DNA of 64,000 nucleotides, from positions 3,534,001 to 3,598,000 of the forward strand of contig NZ_OY726397.1 in the NCBI RefSeq assembly GCF_963378095.1, read 5' to 3'. This document shows, in pieces, positions 1 through 7,533 of this stretch; position 1 is the stretch's first letter; each line of letters begins with the position of its first letter. The translations under genes and the position numbers were made by a program. Below the pieces are notes generated by a model. That model was not told where the DNA came from. It made no database searches and was given only the letters and a program-made list of their open reading frames with translations. The stretch is from Mycolicibacterium sp. MU0053. GTDB taxonomy: Bacteria > Actinomycetota > Actinomycetes > Mycobacteriales > Mycobacteriaceae.

Positions 1-13
1 GAGTGACCTCCCA

Positions 14-340
14 GTGCCGTATGACCTAGAGCAGTTTTTTGGTGCATATTTTCACCAGGATTGGCCTCTTGAAGCCGACGACTGGCACGGAATTGTCGCT
101 CTCTACTCAGCTTCTTCTACACGCACTCCAGAGCACCTCCGGACACTCGCTGCGCACGTCGATGAGTTGCGGGCCAGCCGACTTGATGAGTCCGAACTGC
201 ACGCCGTGATGATGAAAATGGGCGGCTTCTACGACCCTCGGCCTGAATCCACCTATAAAGACTGGTTGGGTACGGTCGCCGAGCAACTGCGCCTGCACGC
301 GGCCGCAATCGAATCCGGCGACAAGCCCCCACCACCATGA
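14..340 (+). CDS. CdiI_2-type contact-dependent inhibition immunity protein (copy 1)
   Basis: This 108-residue protein resembles the CdiI_2 family, immunity proteins that bind and neutralise a cognate contact-dependent or polymorphic toxin in the cytoplasm. The family signature is visible near the N-terminus as QFFGAYFHQDW (about residues 7-17), followed by an acidic helix and a C-terminal WLG...LRLHA helix. The start is GTG. The frame is open to the left edge, so a start outside the window cannot be excluded. Its stop overlaps the ATG of the next gene (ATGA), so the two are translationally coupled. The matching toxin would be expected upstream, outside the window. Family assignment is by motif only. 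Confidence 0.72.
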   Translation: MPYDLEQFFGAYFHQDWPLEADDWHGIVALYSASSTRTPEHLRTLAAHVDELRASRLDESELHAVMMKMGGFYDPRPESTYKDWLGTVAEQLRLHAAAIESGDKPPPP

Positions 341-663
341 ACGATGGCTCAGTTCCACACGCGATTCAGCAGTTCTTCGCTGCCTACTTCCACCAGGATT
401 GGGATCTGGAAGCCGACGATTGGCAAGGAGTCGTCGACATCTACGTCAACGACGACCCCACCGCCGCACCCCTACGGACACTGGCCCAGGAAATTGACAA
501 CCTACGCGAGACCCGTACCGAGCCTGAACTTGAGCAACTCCTGGCGCACACGATCGGCGCCTACCATAACCCCCGGCCCCTGCCCTTTACAGAATGGCTG
601 GGGCAGGTCGCCCACCGGCTGCGCCTGCACGCCACCGCAATCGAGAATGGCACCGCGCTCTGA
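337..663 (+). CDS. CdiI_2-type immunity protein (copy 2, tandem paralogue)
   Basis: This is a second 108-residue CdiI_2-like protein, clearly a paralogue of the preceding one. It shares QFF-AYFHQDW-LEADDW in the N-terminal third and the WLGQVAHRLRLHATAIE end. The middle (about residues 40-85) has diverged, which is where toxin-contact specificity would be expected to differ. It starts with ATG overlapping the upstream stop by 4 bp. Tandem immunity paralogues usually mark a locus that protects against several toxin variants. The toxin partner is not visible in this window, so the role rests on family resemblance. Confidence 0.75.
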   Translation: MNDGSVPHAIQQFFAAYFHQDWDLEADDWQGVVDIYVNDDPTAAPLRTLAQEIDNLRETRTEPELEQLLAHTIGAYHNPRPLPFTEWLGQVAHRLRLHATAIENGTAL

Positions 664-971
664 ACACCATGAGGGACACTCAACTTCGCCTGTTCCACCA
701 GGAATGGGGTTTCGGGCCGACCCCACGCGGCGGTTAGGACACAGGGGCCTTCGCCAGCCCGATGCAGCACCGAATGGACTGATCATGGACGCACGAATAC
801 TTGACGATGCAATCGTCATGAGCACTAGAGATTCCGTCATTCCCGCAGTCGACCGCTGGAAGGTCATTACTGCGTACGGCCCCGAACACGGTTGCGCTAC
901 CTCAATTGATGAACGCAACATTGCTCCGTAGCGCCGCTGACCGGTAGCGGGTGCAACGTAAAGTCGCGACT
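664..971. other. 308-bp gap with no confident gene
   Basis: This stretch lies between the immunity pair and the VOC gene. It holds only a possible 48-codon plus-strand ORF (785-931), listed separately. I found no clear terminator, repeat or promoter. A long alternative-frame ORF from 344 runs into it, but that frame is the shadow of the second immunity gene and lacks normal codon pattern. Confidence 0.4.
785..931 (+). CDS. possible small ORF, 48 aa, unrecognised
   Basis: An ATG-initiated 48-codon frame encodes a mixed-charge peptide (it begins MDARILDDAIVMSTRD) that is not obviously low-complexity. I see no SD sequence ahead of the ATG and no family I recognise. It could be the remnant of a degraded gene or noncoding DNA. 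It is the only coding candidate in the gap after the immunity genes. Treat as low confidence. Confidence 0.15.
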   Translation: MDARILDDAIVMSTRDSVIPAVDRWKVITAYGPEHGCATSIDERNIAP

Positions 972-1388
972 ATGGATCAACGCATCAGCCTGATCACGCT
1001 CGGCGTCGACAACCTCGCATGCAGCCGGGCTTTCTTCGAACAGGGCCTGGGCTGGACGGCCAGCGGCGAGTACGACGAGGTGGCGTTCTACCAACTGCCC
1101 GGCATCGCGCTCGCGCTGTTTGGTCGCGCCGATCTCGCCGCGGACACCGGGGTGGCGGTCGACGGCCGGTTCAGCGGTATCAGCATCGCGATCAACGAAC
1201 GCACCGAAGCCGACGTCGACGCCGTGATGGCCCGAGTGCAGGCCGCCGGAGCCACCGTCGTCAAACCGCCGCACAAGACCTATTGGGGTGGTTACTCCGG
1301 CTACTTCGCCGACCTCGACGGTCACGTCTGGGAAGTCGCCGTGAACCCGGCCTGGACCATCAATGCTGATGGCACCGTGACGATCTGA
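972..1388 (+). CDS. VOC (glyoxalase/bleomycin resistance) family protein
   Basis: This 138-residue protein has the vicinal oxygen chelate fold, one beta-alpha-beta-beta-beta repeat unit in each half. The N-terminal unit begins ISLITLGVDNLACSRAFFEQGLGW and the C-terminal unit contains GGYSGYFADLDGHVWEVAVNPAW, where the ELE-like EVA segment carries the usual third-position metal ligand. Members include metal-dependent dioxygenases, glyoxalases and drug-binding proteins, so the substrate cannot be read from sequence. I prefer the ATG at 972 because the conserved fold begins right after it. An in-frame GTG at 951 would add seven residues. It is followed by the opposite-strand LysR-like gene, only 15 bp away. 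Confidence 0.85.
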   Translation: MDQRISLITLGVDNLACSRAFFEQGLGWTASGEYDEVAFYQLPGIALALFGRADLAADTGVAVDGRFSGISIAINERTEADVDAVMARVQAAGATVVKPPHKTYWGGYSGYFADLDGHVWEVAVNPAWTINADGTVTI

Positions 1389-1403
1389 GCGCGGCCGATC
1401 CCG

Positions 1404-2117
1404 TCAGCGTCGACCGCGCTTCGGCCGACCCGGCTTGCCGCCGCCCTTGCCCCCCGCGGCGGCGCGGGCGGCCTGCTTGGCCAGCGTCTTCTCCCGCGCG
1501 GTCCGTTTCGGCACCTGCTGGTCCAGTCCCCGCGATGATCCGGGCCTGCGGCCCCGCACAATCCCGATGAATTCCTCGATCAGCGCGTGCTGCGACCCTT
1601 CCGGAACGGCCAGCGCCACCGGACAGGTCGGCGCGTCGGTGATCGGGCGGTAGGTGAGGTCCTTGCGGTGATACAGCCGTGCGAGCGACTGTGGGACGAC
1701 TAGCGATCCCATCCCGGCGGCGACGAGTTCTATTGCCTCAATGGTGGTTTCGGGCCGGTGATCGACCGTGGCACCGGTACTCGTCCAGGCGAGAACGTCG
1801 TCCAGCGGGAGCAGCACCGGTTCGCCGTCGAGGTCCGCGGCGGTGACCGCGTCGTCGGCACTGAGGAGGTGGTCGGTCGGCACCACGACCACCGTCGTCT
1901 CCTCGTAGAGCGGGATGACGGCCAACCCGGAGGTGTCGGTCGGCAACCGGAGCACCGCCAGGTCGACGGTGCCGGCCCGCACTTCGGCGGCCGCGTCGGC
2001 GGCGGCGACGGTGCGCAGCTGCAGCAGTACGTCGGGTTGGCGCTGCGCCCAGGTCCGAGCCCACTTCGCGGGTGTCGCGCCGGGCACGTACCCGAGGGTG
2101 AGGGAGCGCAGGGTCAC
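1404..2117 (-). CDS. LysR substrate-binding-domain protein without helix-turn-helix
   Basis: This 237-residue protein matches the effector-binding half of LysR regulators: a TLGYVPGATPAKWARTW opening strand-helix, VDLAVLRLP, EETTVVVVPTDHLL and ELVAAGMGSLVVPQSLAR. It has no N-terminal winged helix. The last ~35 residues are instead very rich in Lys, Arg and Gly (for example GGKGGGKPGRPKRGRR), a tail that could bind nucleic acid. Such HTH-less LysR-like proteins are widespread in mycobacteria, paired divergently with DUF5997 as here (28 bp between start codons). Whether it senses a ligand or regulates anything is unknown. Confidence 0.8.
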   Translation of the reverse strand: MTLRSLTLGYVPGATPAKWARTWAQRQPDVLLQLRTVAAADAAAEVRAGTVDLAVLRLPTDTSGLAVIPLYEETTVVVVPTDHLLSADDAVTAADLDGEPVLLPLDDVLAWTSTGATVDHRPETTIEAIELVAAGMGSLVVPQSLARLYHRKDLTYRPITDAPTCPVALAVPEGSQHALIEEFIGIVRGRRPGSSRGLDQQVPKRTAREKTLAKQAARAAAGGKGGGKPGRPKRGRR

Positions 2118-2145
2118 CGCATCAGGCTACCGATACGCTGGTGCC

Positions 2146-2532
2146 ATGAGCAGGCCGAATGCGCAGTCCATGAAACCCGCCACGGCGGCCAAGAAGCTGG
2201 ACGTGTACTTGCCCGCCACGCCTGCTGAATTCCAGGAGAACCCGATCACCCGTGACGAGCTTGCGGCCCTGCAGGCGGACCCGCCGCAGTGGCTCAAGGA
2301 CCTCCGGAAGAACGGGCCGCACCCGAAGAACCTGGTAGCGGCCAAGCTGAGCATCTCGATCGCCGGTCTCGCACGCGGCGGCGTCGGCGATGCGCTCACC
2401 ACCGAGCAGATCGATCAACTGATCGAGGAGATGCCGGAGTGGTTGGTCGCCGAACGCGAGAGCTATCAGCAGGTCCTGCGGGAGGAGCGCCGCCTCAAGG
2501 CCCTGCGTGCGGATCAGGCTCGCGAAGGCTGA
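2146..2532 (+). CDS. DUF5997 family protein
   Basis: This 128-residue, charged, probably helical protein has no signal peptide or membrane segment. Recognisable family stretches are KKLDVYLPATPAEFQENPITRDELAAL near the N-terminus and PPQWLKDLRKNGPHPKNLVAAKLSISIAGLARGG in the middle, with an acidic helical C-terminus. The function of DUF5997 is unknown. It is divergent from the LysR-like gene with only 28 bp between starts, a pairing conserved in actinobacteria, so the two are probably co-regulated. The ATG at 2146 directly precedes the conserved region. Confidence 0.82.
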   Translation: MSRPNAQSMKPATAAKKLDVYLPATPAEFQENPITRDELAALQADPPQWLKDLRKNGPHPKNLVAAKLSISIAGLARGGVGDALTTEQIDQLIEEMPEWLVAERESYQQVLREERRLKALRADQAREG

Positions 2533-2620
2533 TTCTGGGGCGGACACGGCGGCATCGCGCGCCGGCCTGCCGAGACCGCAGCGACACTGGGACCGCAGCC
2601 AGCCTGAAGCCTCGTCGAAG

Positions 2621-2666
2621 GTGCGGATTCATCCGCTCCAGCGGCGTGTTGCGGATGAAACCGCAC
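2621..2666. repeat. 16-bp inverted repeat downstream of DUF5997
   Basis: Arms at 2621-2636 and 2651-2666 match in 15 of 16 positions around a 14-nt loop. The left arm reads gtgcggattcatccgc. The position, about 90 bp after the DUF5997 stop, would suit a plus-strand terminator, but no T-tract follows. A remnant of a small mobile element is an alternative. Confidence 0.5.
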
Positions 2667-2743
2667 TATCGAACATCCCAGCCAGAGCGTGCGGGTCGCA
2701 AAGCCGTCTTGGCGACAGGTGCACCCAACATGCTCAAACGAGT

Positions 2744-2775
2744 GCAGGCCAGGGGAACATCTCCCCCTGGCCTGC
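2744..2775 (-). terminator. intrinsic terminator of the nrd operon
   Basis: A perfect 12-bp stem (gcaggccagggg, 2744-2755; complement 2764-2775) with an 8-nt loop lies 15 bp past the nrdE stop codon on the minus strand. It is GC-rich and has no clear U-tract, as is common for mycobacterial terminators. It may also stop transcripts arriving from the DUF5997 side. Confidence 0.75.
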
Positions 2776-2790
2776 GACTTTGCCCAAGCT

Positions 2791-4974
2791 CTACAGCATG
2801 CAGGACACGCAGCCCTCGACTTCGGTGCCTTCCAGCGCCATCTGCCGCAACCGGATGTAGTACAGCGTCTTGATGCCCTTGCGCCACGCGTAGATCTGCG
2901 CCTTGTTCACCTCGCGGGTGGTGGCGGTGTCCTTGAAGAACAGCGTCAGGCTCAACCCCTGGTCCACGTGCTGGGTCGCCGCGGCATAGGTGTCGATGAT
3001 CTTCTCGTACCCGATCTCGTACGCGTCCTCGTAGTACTCGAGGTTGTCGTTGGTCAGGTACGGCGCCGGGTAGTAGACGCGGCCGATCTTGCCTTCCTTG
3101 CGGATCTCGATCTTCGACGCCACCGGGTGGATCGACGACGTCGAGTGGTTGATGTAGGAGATCGACCCGGTCGGCGGAACGGCCTGCAGGTTCTGGTTGT
3201 AGATGCCGTGCTTTTGCACGGACTCCTTCAACCGCACCCAATCCTCTTGGGTGGGAATACGAATGTTGGAATCGCTGAACAGCTGACGAACCTTGTCGGT
3301 CGCCGGCTCCCACACCTGATCGGTGTACTTGTCGAAGAACTCACCCGAGGCGTACTTCGAGCGTTCGAAGCCCTTGAAGTGCGCGCCACGTTCGATCGCG
3401 ATGCGGTTCGACGCGCGCAGCGCGTGGTAGAGCACGCAGTAGAAGTAGATGTTGGTGAAGTCGATGCCTTCTTCGGAGCCGTAGTGGATCCGCTCCCGCG
3501 CCAGGTACCCGTGCAGGTTCATCTGTCCCAGGCCGATGGCGTGGGAATCGTTGTTGCCCTGCTCAATCGACGGCACCGAGGTGATGCTGGTCTGATCCGA
3601 CACCGCGGTCAGGGCCCGAATCGAGACGTCGATGGTCTGCGCGAAGTCCGGCGAATCCATGGCCTTGGCGATGTTCAGCGAGCCAAGGTTGCAGGAGATG
3701 TCCTTGCCGATCTTCTTGTAGGACAGGTCATCGTTGTACTCCGATGCCGTGGAGACCTGCAGGATCTCCGAGCACAGGTTGGAGTGGGTGATCTTGCCGT
3801 CGATCGGGTTGGCGCGGTTCACCGTGTCCTCGTACATGATGTACGGATAGCCGGACTCGAACTGCAATTCGGCCAGCGTCTGGAAGAACTCGCGGGCCTT
3901 GATTTTGGTCTTGCGGATCCGGCCGTCGTTGACCATCTCGTGGTACTTCTCGGTGACCGAAATGTCGGCGAACGGTACCCCGTAGACGCGCTCGACGTCG
4001 TACGGCGAGAACAGGTACATGTCGTCGTTCTTCTTGGCCAACTCGAAGGTGATGTCCGGGATGACGACGCCGAGGCTCAGCGTCTTGATCCGGATCTTCT
4101 CGTCGGCGTTCTCCCGCTTGGTGTCCAGGAAACGGTAAATGTCGGGGTGATGCGCATGCAGGTACACCGCCCCGGCACCCTGGCGAGCACCGAGCTGATT
4201 GGCGTAGGAGAACGAGTCCTCCAGCAGCTTCATGATCGGGATGACACCCGACGACTGGTTTTCGATGTTCTTGATGGGTGCGCCGTGCTCGCGAATGTTG
4301 GTCAGCAGCAACGCCACTCCGCCGCCGCGCTTGGACAGCTGCAGCGCCGAGTTGATGGAGCGACCAATGGACTCCATGTTGTCCTCGATGCGCAGCAGGA
4401 AGCAACTCACCGGCTCGCCGCGCTGCTTCTTACCCGAGTTGAGGAACGTCGGCGTGGCCGGCTGGAATCGGCCTTCGATGATTTCGTCGACGACCTTCTC
4501 GGCCAGCGCGGTGTCACCGGCGGCCAGCGTGAGCGCCACCATCACGACACGGTCCTCGAAACGCTCGAGATAGCGCTTACCGTCGAAGGTTTTCAGCGTG
4601 TAGGAAGTGTAGTACTTGAACGCACCGAGAAAGGTCGGGAACCGAAACTTCTTGGCGTAGGCGCGATCCAGCAGTTCCTTGACGAAGTTGCGGGAGTACT
4701 GATCGAGCACCTCACGCTCGTAGTAGTCCTTCTCGATCAGGTAGTCGAGCTTCTCATCCTGGCTGTGGAAGAACACGGTGTTCTGGTTGACGTGCTGCAG
4801 GAAGAACTCCCTGGCCGCCAGCACATCCTTCTCGAACTGAATCTTGCCGTCGGCGTCGTAGAGATTCAGCATCGCGTTCAACGCGTGGTAGTCGAGCTCT
4901 GTCTGGCCCCCGGAATGCGCAGGCTGCGCCCCCGAAGTGACTACAGGTTCTGCAGCTGTGACGGTAGGTGACAC
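2791..4974 (-). CDS. nrdE: ribonucleoside-diphosphate reductase class Ib, alpha subunit
   Basis: NrdE reduces ribonucleoside diphosphates to deoxy forms in the cytoplasm, using a tyrosyl radical from NrdF and electrons from NrdH. The 727-residue product is near-identical in layout to mycobacterial Nrd[23 protein letters not shown] with the first redox Cys, [18 protein letters not shown] with the active-site Cys/Glu, [13 protein letters not shown], and the redox-active C-terminal tail EGCVSCML. I chose the GTG at 4974, inside the end of nrdI, because conservation begins just after it ([15 protein letters not shown]). The nrdF partner is not in this window. Confidence 0.97.
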   Translation of the reverse strand: MSPTVTAAEPVVTSGAQPAHSGGQTELDYHALNAMLNLYDADGKIQFEKDVLAAREFFLQHVNQNTVFFHSQDEKLDYLIEKDYYEREVLDQYSRNFVKELLDRAYAKKFRFPTFLGAFKYYTSYTLKTFDGKRYLERFEDRVVMVALTLAAGDTALAEKVVDEIIEGRFQPATPTFLNSGKKQRGEPVSCFLLRIEDNMESIGRSINSALQLSKRGGGVALLLTNIREHGAPIKNIENQSSGVIPIMKLLEDSFSYANQLGARQGAGAVYLHAHHPDIYRFLDTKRENADEKIRIKTLSLGVVIPDITFELAKKNDDMYLFSPYDVERVYGVPFADISVTEKYHEMVNDGRIRKTKIKAREFFQTLAELQFESGYPYIMYEDTVNRANPIDGKITHSNLCSEILQVSTASEYNDDLSYKKIGKDISCNLGSLNIAKAMDSPDFAQTIDVSIRALTAVSDQTSITSVPSIEQGNNDSHAIGLGQMNLHGYLARERIHYGSEEGIDFTNIYFYCVLYHALRASNRIAIERGAHFKGFERSKYASGEFFDKYTDQVWEPATDKVRQLFSDSNIRIPTQEDWVRLKESVQKHGIYNQNLQAVPPTGSISYINHSTSSIHPVASKIEIRKEGKIGRVYYPAPYLTNDNLEYYEDAYEIGYEKIIDTYAAATQHVDQGLSLTLFFKDTATTREVNKAQIYAWRKGIKTLYYIRLRQMALEGTEVEGCVSCML

Positions 4975-5441
4975 GTCTGTTCCTTCCAGAAGTCTTGCAA
5001 GCCCGCGCGGACGGCGAATACGTCGTCCGTGGTTCCCATGAGTTCGAATCGGTAGAGATAGGGGACGCCGCATTTGCGGGAGACGATGTTGCCCGCATAG
5101 GCGAACTCGGCGCCGAAGTTGGTGTTGCCCGCAGCGATCACGCCGCGGATCAACGACCGGTTGTGTTCATTGTTCAGAAAGGCGATGACCTGCTTGGGGA
5201 CGTAGCCCGCACCGTCGGGGTCCGGTCCGTTGGCGCGACCGCCGCCGTAGGTCGGCAGCACCAGCACGTACGGGGTGTCGACCTCGACGCGGCCGCGCAG
5301 TGGGATGCGAATGACATCGTCGGCGGGCAACTCCAGTTTCGCCACGAACCGGTGGGTGTACTCGGAGACGCTGGAGAAGTAGACGAGGCTGCCGCGCGGA
5401 TGATCTGCGCGTTCGGTGCGCCCGGTGTCAATGTTCGCCAT
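4941..5441 (-). CDS. nrdI: class Ib RNR flavodoxin NrdI
   Basis: NrdI is a flavodoxin-like FMN protein that supplies the oxidant needed to build the manganese-tyrosyl cofactor of NrdF. The 166-residue product shows the family landmarks [20 protein letters not shown] (phosphate loop), [11 protein letters not shown] and [28 protein letters not shown]. The ATG at 5441 is set by a good ribosome site (ggagggg 5 bp upstream); an upstream in-frame ATG at 5486 lacks one. The gene overlaps nrdE by 34 bp and follows nrdH by about 40 bp, forming one operon. Confidence 0.95.
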   Translation of the reverse strand: MANIDTGRTERADHPRGSLVYFSSVSEYTHRFVAKLELPADDVIRIPLRGRVEVDTPYVLVLPTYGGGRANGPDPDGAGYVPKQVIAFLNNEHNRSLIRGVIAAGNTNFGAEFAYAGNIVSRKCGVPYLYRFELMGTTDDVFAVRAGLQDFWKEQTCHLPSQLQNL

Positions 5442-5482
5442 TTCGGCCCCTCCTTCCCCGGCACCCGATCGTGACTTTCTCC

Positions 5483-5725
5483 TCAAGCGATCGCGGCCGG
5501 GGCCCCCGCCAGCGCCTTGATCCGGTCCGGCCGGAAGCCTGACCAGTGCTCGCTGCCGGCGACGACGACGGGCGCCTGCAGGTAGCCCAGCGCCATCACG
5601 TAATCGCGCGCCTCGTCATCCACGCTGATGTCGACGACCTCGTAGGCGATGCCCTGCTTGTCCAGCGCCTTGTAGGTGGCGTTGCACTGCACGCAGGCCG
5701 GTTTGGTGTACACGGTGACGCTCAT
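5483..5725 (-). CDS. nrdH: glutaredoxin-like electron donor NrdH
   Basis: NrdH is a small thioredoxin-reductase-dependent redoxin that reduces NrdE after each turnover. The 80-residue protein has the CVQC active site (Cys11 and Cys14) in [17 protein letters not shown] and the C-terminal [12 protein letters not shown] helix typical of NrdH. It is the first gene of nrdH-nrdI-nrdE, preceded by a ggag ribosome site. A long leader (about 230 bp) with a candidate NrdR site lies upstream. Confidence 0.95.
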   Translation of the reverse strand: MSVTVYTKPACVQCNATYKALDKQGIAYEVVDISVDDEARDYVMALGYLQAPVVVAGSEHWSGFRPDRIKALAGAPAAIA

Positions 5726-5960
5726 CTTCTCCTACGTCTCCCTCACTATGCTCAGCGAAGTCGATGGGTTGATCGACTTGTACTCGAATACGGATTTGTT
5801 CAACTGTGGGACTCACTGCTATTCAGCACGCCGGTCGGGCCCGGAATTCCATCTCGCCGGTACCCCCTCCGCCGAGGTTCCTCGGCGTGAACCGGGGTGA
5901 ACCGAGTCGGTTTCTGCGGTCCGGCTGCCCTCGATGATCTTGGGTCTGTCGGCCTGTCAG

Positions 5961-5976
5961 ACACTACACCTAGTGG
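5961..5976 (-). promoter_or_regulatory. candidate NrdR box upstream of nrdH
   Basis: The sequence acactacacctagtgg has perfect CACTA/TAGTG arms with a 4-nt centre, matching the NrdR-box outline (CACTA-N4-TAGTG). NrdR represses ribonucleotide reductase operons when dATP is high. Read on the minus strand it overlaps a TAGTGT that could act as a -10. NrdR boxes normally occur in pairs about 31 bp apart; I see no clear second copy, and the distance to nrdH (~235 bp) is long. Confidence 0.5.
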
Positions 5977-6201
5977 CCGACATTGCGAAGAGATACCAGA
6001 TGTTCTGAACAACATTCGTGGAATTCCCAGGTCGTAAGCCCCCGGGGCACGCCGCGCCCCGGCGTGTCGCAGATCACAACACGCCGAAAGTGCCTCGGCT
6101 CCGAGCGGAATGTGCTCCACGGCTGACATCTCTACCACCGGCCACCGACAGATCCATCCCGGGCGCTCCCGCGCCTCGGGCGCCGGGCGGGCTACAGCAA
6201 A

Positions 6202-6235
6202 GTCGCCGACGGGTCAAGGCAGACCCGCCGGCGAC
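6202..6235 (-). terminator. terminator after the FMN reductase gene
   Basis: A 14-bp stem with one mismatch (gtcgccgacgggtc, 6202-6215; partner 6222-6235) and a 6-nt loop sits 25 bp beyond the stop codon of the minus-strand FMN reductase gene. It has no U-tract, as is usual in mycobacteria. Confidence 0.7.
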
Positions 6236-6259
6236 ACGCCGTCGACTACGTGCGAATGC

Positions 6260-6829
6260 TCAGTTGGCGACCAACGAGGTGGCGACCTGACCGGACAGTT
6301 TGGTCAGCACCTCACGCAACTGGCCGCTGAAGGTCGCGTGCTCACCCGGGTGCTTGCCGTCGAACTCAGTCGTCGGCACGGACAACACCGCGTCCTCGAC
6401 CGGGCGCGCCCCGGCGATGCCGAAGGACTTGCGCGCCTCGTCGTGGGCCCAGGTACCGCCGTAGCGGCCGAGCGCCGCCCCGATGATCGCCACCGGCTTG
6501 CCCTTGATCGCACTGTCGCCGTAGGGCCTGGAGAGCCAGTCGATCGCGTTCTTGAGCACGGCCGGGATGGTGCCGTTGTACTCCGGCGTCACCGCCAGCA
6601 CGGCGTCGGCGGCCAGCGCGGCATCTCGCAGCGCCGCCGCAGCGGCGGGGACGTTGTCGTTGTCGAGGTCCTCGTTGTAGAACGGCACCTGACCGAGTCC
6701 CTCGTGCATCGTGAGCACGACCCCCGCCGGCGCGTTGTCCGCCGCCAGGGCGGCGATCTGTCGATTGATCGACTCCGCGCGCAGACTGCCCACCAGCACC
6801 AGCACGTTCACCGCGTCCGCCTCGGCCAT
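6260..6829 (-). CDS. NADPH-dependent FMN reductase / quinone reductase family
   Basis: This 189-residue flavodoxin-fold reductase probably uses NAD(P)H to reduce FMN or quinones in the cytoplasm. It shows the FMN phosphate-binding loop VLVGSLRAESINRQIA, then LGQVPFYNEDLD, the signature AVTPEYNGTIPAVLKNAIDWLSRP and a GKPVAIIGAALGRYGG strand-loop. It appears to be the counterpart of M. tuberculosis Rv3054c, next to nrdH and divergent from a TetR gene (95 bp apart), which may control it. The physiological substrate is unknown. Confidence 0.88.
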   Translation of the reverse strand: MAEADAVNVLVLVGSLRAESINRQIAALAADNAPAGVVLTMHEGLGQVPFYNEDLDNDNVPAAAAALRDAALAADAVLAVTPEYNGTIPAVLKNAIDWLSRPYGDSAIKGKPVAIIGAALGRYGGTWAHDEARKSFGIAGARPVEDAVLSVPTTEFDGKHPGEHATFSGQLREVLTKLSGQVATSLVAN

Positions 6830-6880
6830 TTGTAAAGTCCCTTCGTCCAGGTTGCCTCTGACATCGTCTCAGCGTGCAAC

Positions 6881-6900
6881 CGGACTGTGGTCCGTATAAT
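6881..6900 (+). promoter_or_regulatory. consensus -10 box with abutting palindrome before the TetR gene
   Basis: A perfect TATAAT hexamer (6895-6900) lies 24 bp before the GTG start of the TetR gene. Directly upstream is an inverted repeat, cggac-tgtg-gtccg (6881-6894). A repressor bound there would block the promoter. The site sits in the intergenic region shared with the divergent FMN reductase gene, so both genes may answer to the TetR protein. Confidence 0.55.
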
Positions 6901-6924
6901 TCCGGCTGAGCTAAAATAGTTCTC

Positions 6925-7533
6925 GTGAGTTCCGTCGGTGCAGCTTATGGGCTCTCCCTCGCCGACGCCACGCCTCCCGAACGCGAAGACGCCGCCCGCA
7001 ACCGGGTGCTGCTGCTGGACGCGGCGCGCCGCCTCATCGCCGAACGAGGCGCCGACGCGGTCACCATGGATGACATCGCCGCGGCTGCCGGAGTCGGCAA
7101 AGGAACCCTGTTTCGCCGGTTCGGCAGCCGCGCCGGCCTGATGCTGGTGCTGCTCGACGAGGACGAGCGCGCCAACCAGCAGGCGTTCCTGTTCGGCCCC
7201 CCGCCGCTGGGACCGGAGGCTCCGCCGCTGGAGCGACTGGTGGCCTTCGGGCGGCAACGCATCGCCTTCGCCCATTCCCACCACGCCCTGTTGACCGCCG
7301 CCAGCCGCGACCCACAGGCCCGCGCCACGGCGGTGTTCCTGGTGTTGCGCCGACACGTGTATGTCCTGTTGGAGTCCGCCGGCACCAGCGGCGACCTGGA
7401 CGCCCAGGCCGACGCACTGCTGGCCCTGCTGGACGCCAACTACGTCGAGCACCGCCTCAACGACGACGGCTTGACCGTCGACGACTTGGGCGATGCGTGG
7501 GAAAGCCTGGCCAGCAAGCTGTGCGGGACGTAG
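6925..7533 (+). CDS. TetR family transcriptional regulator
   Basis: This 202-residue protein has an N-terminal TetR DNA-binding domain (about residues 25-72): RVLLLDAARRLIAERGADAVTMDDIAAAAGVGKGTLFRRFGSRAGLM. The C-terminal ligand domain is helical and unassigned. It appears orthologous to Rv3055, sits divergent from the FMN reductase gene and overlaps the dinB2 start region. The start is GTG at 6925; no good SD is seen and the promoter -10 is only 24 bp upstream, so the mRNA leader is very short. The target is probably the shared intergenic palindrome. Confidence 0.88.
   Translation: MSSVGAAYGLSLADATPPEREDAARNRVLLLDAARRLIAERGADAVTMDDIAAAAGVGKGTLFRRFGSRAGLMLVLLDEDERANQQAFLFGPPPLGPEAPPLERLVAFGRQRIAFAHSHHALLTAASRDPQARATAVFLVLRRHVYVLLESAGTSGDLDAQADALLALLDANYVEHRLNDDGLTVDDLGDAWESLASKLCGT

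Larger units (their letters stand above)
5726..6259. other. 534-bp gene-free regulatory stretch upstream of nrdH
   Basis: No convincing gene is present on either strand. From the nrdH side it holds an 8-bp perfect hairpin with a TT loop (5870-5887, in the presumed leader), the NrdR-box candidate (5961-5976), a 7-bp hairpin (6048-6066) and the terminator of the FMN reductase gene (6202-6235). The length suggests an unusually long nrdHIE 5' leader, or a promoter nearer to the start that I could not recognise. Confidence 0.55.

Noticed and set aside
344..931. 195-codon frame over the second immunity gene
   Set aside because: Ser/Thr/Pro-rich alternative frame; only its last 48 codons fall outside the real gene and are listed as a weak candidate.
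2689..4971. 760-codon open frame on the plus strand opposite nrdE
   Set aside because: It is the antisense shadow of nrdE, a result of high third-position GC; the translation is low-complexity Val/Arg/Asp-rich and matches no family.
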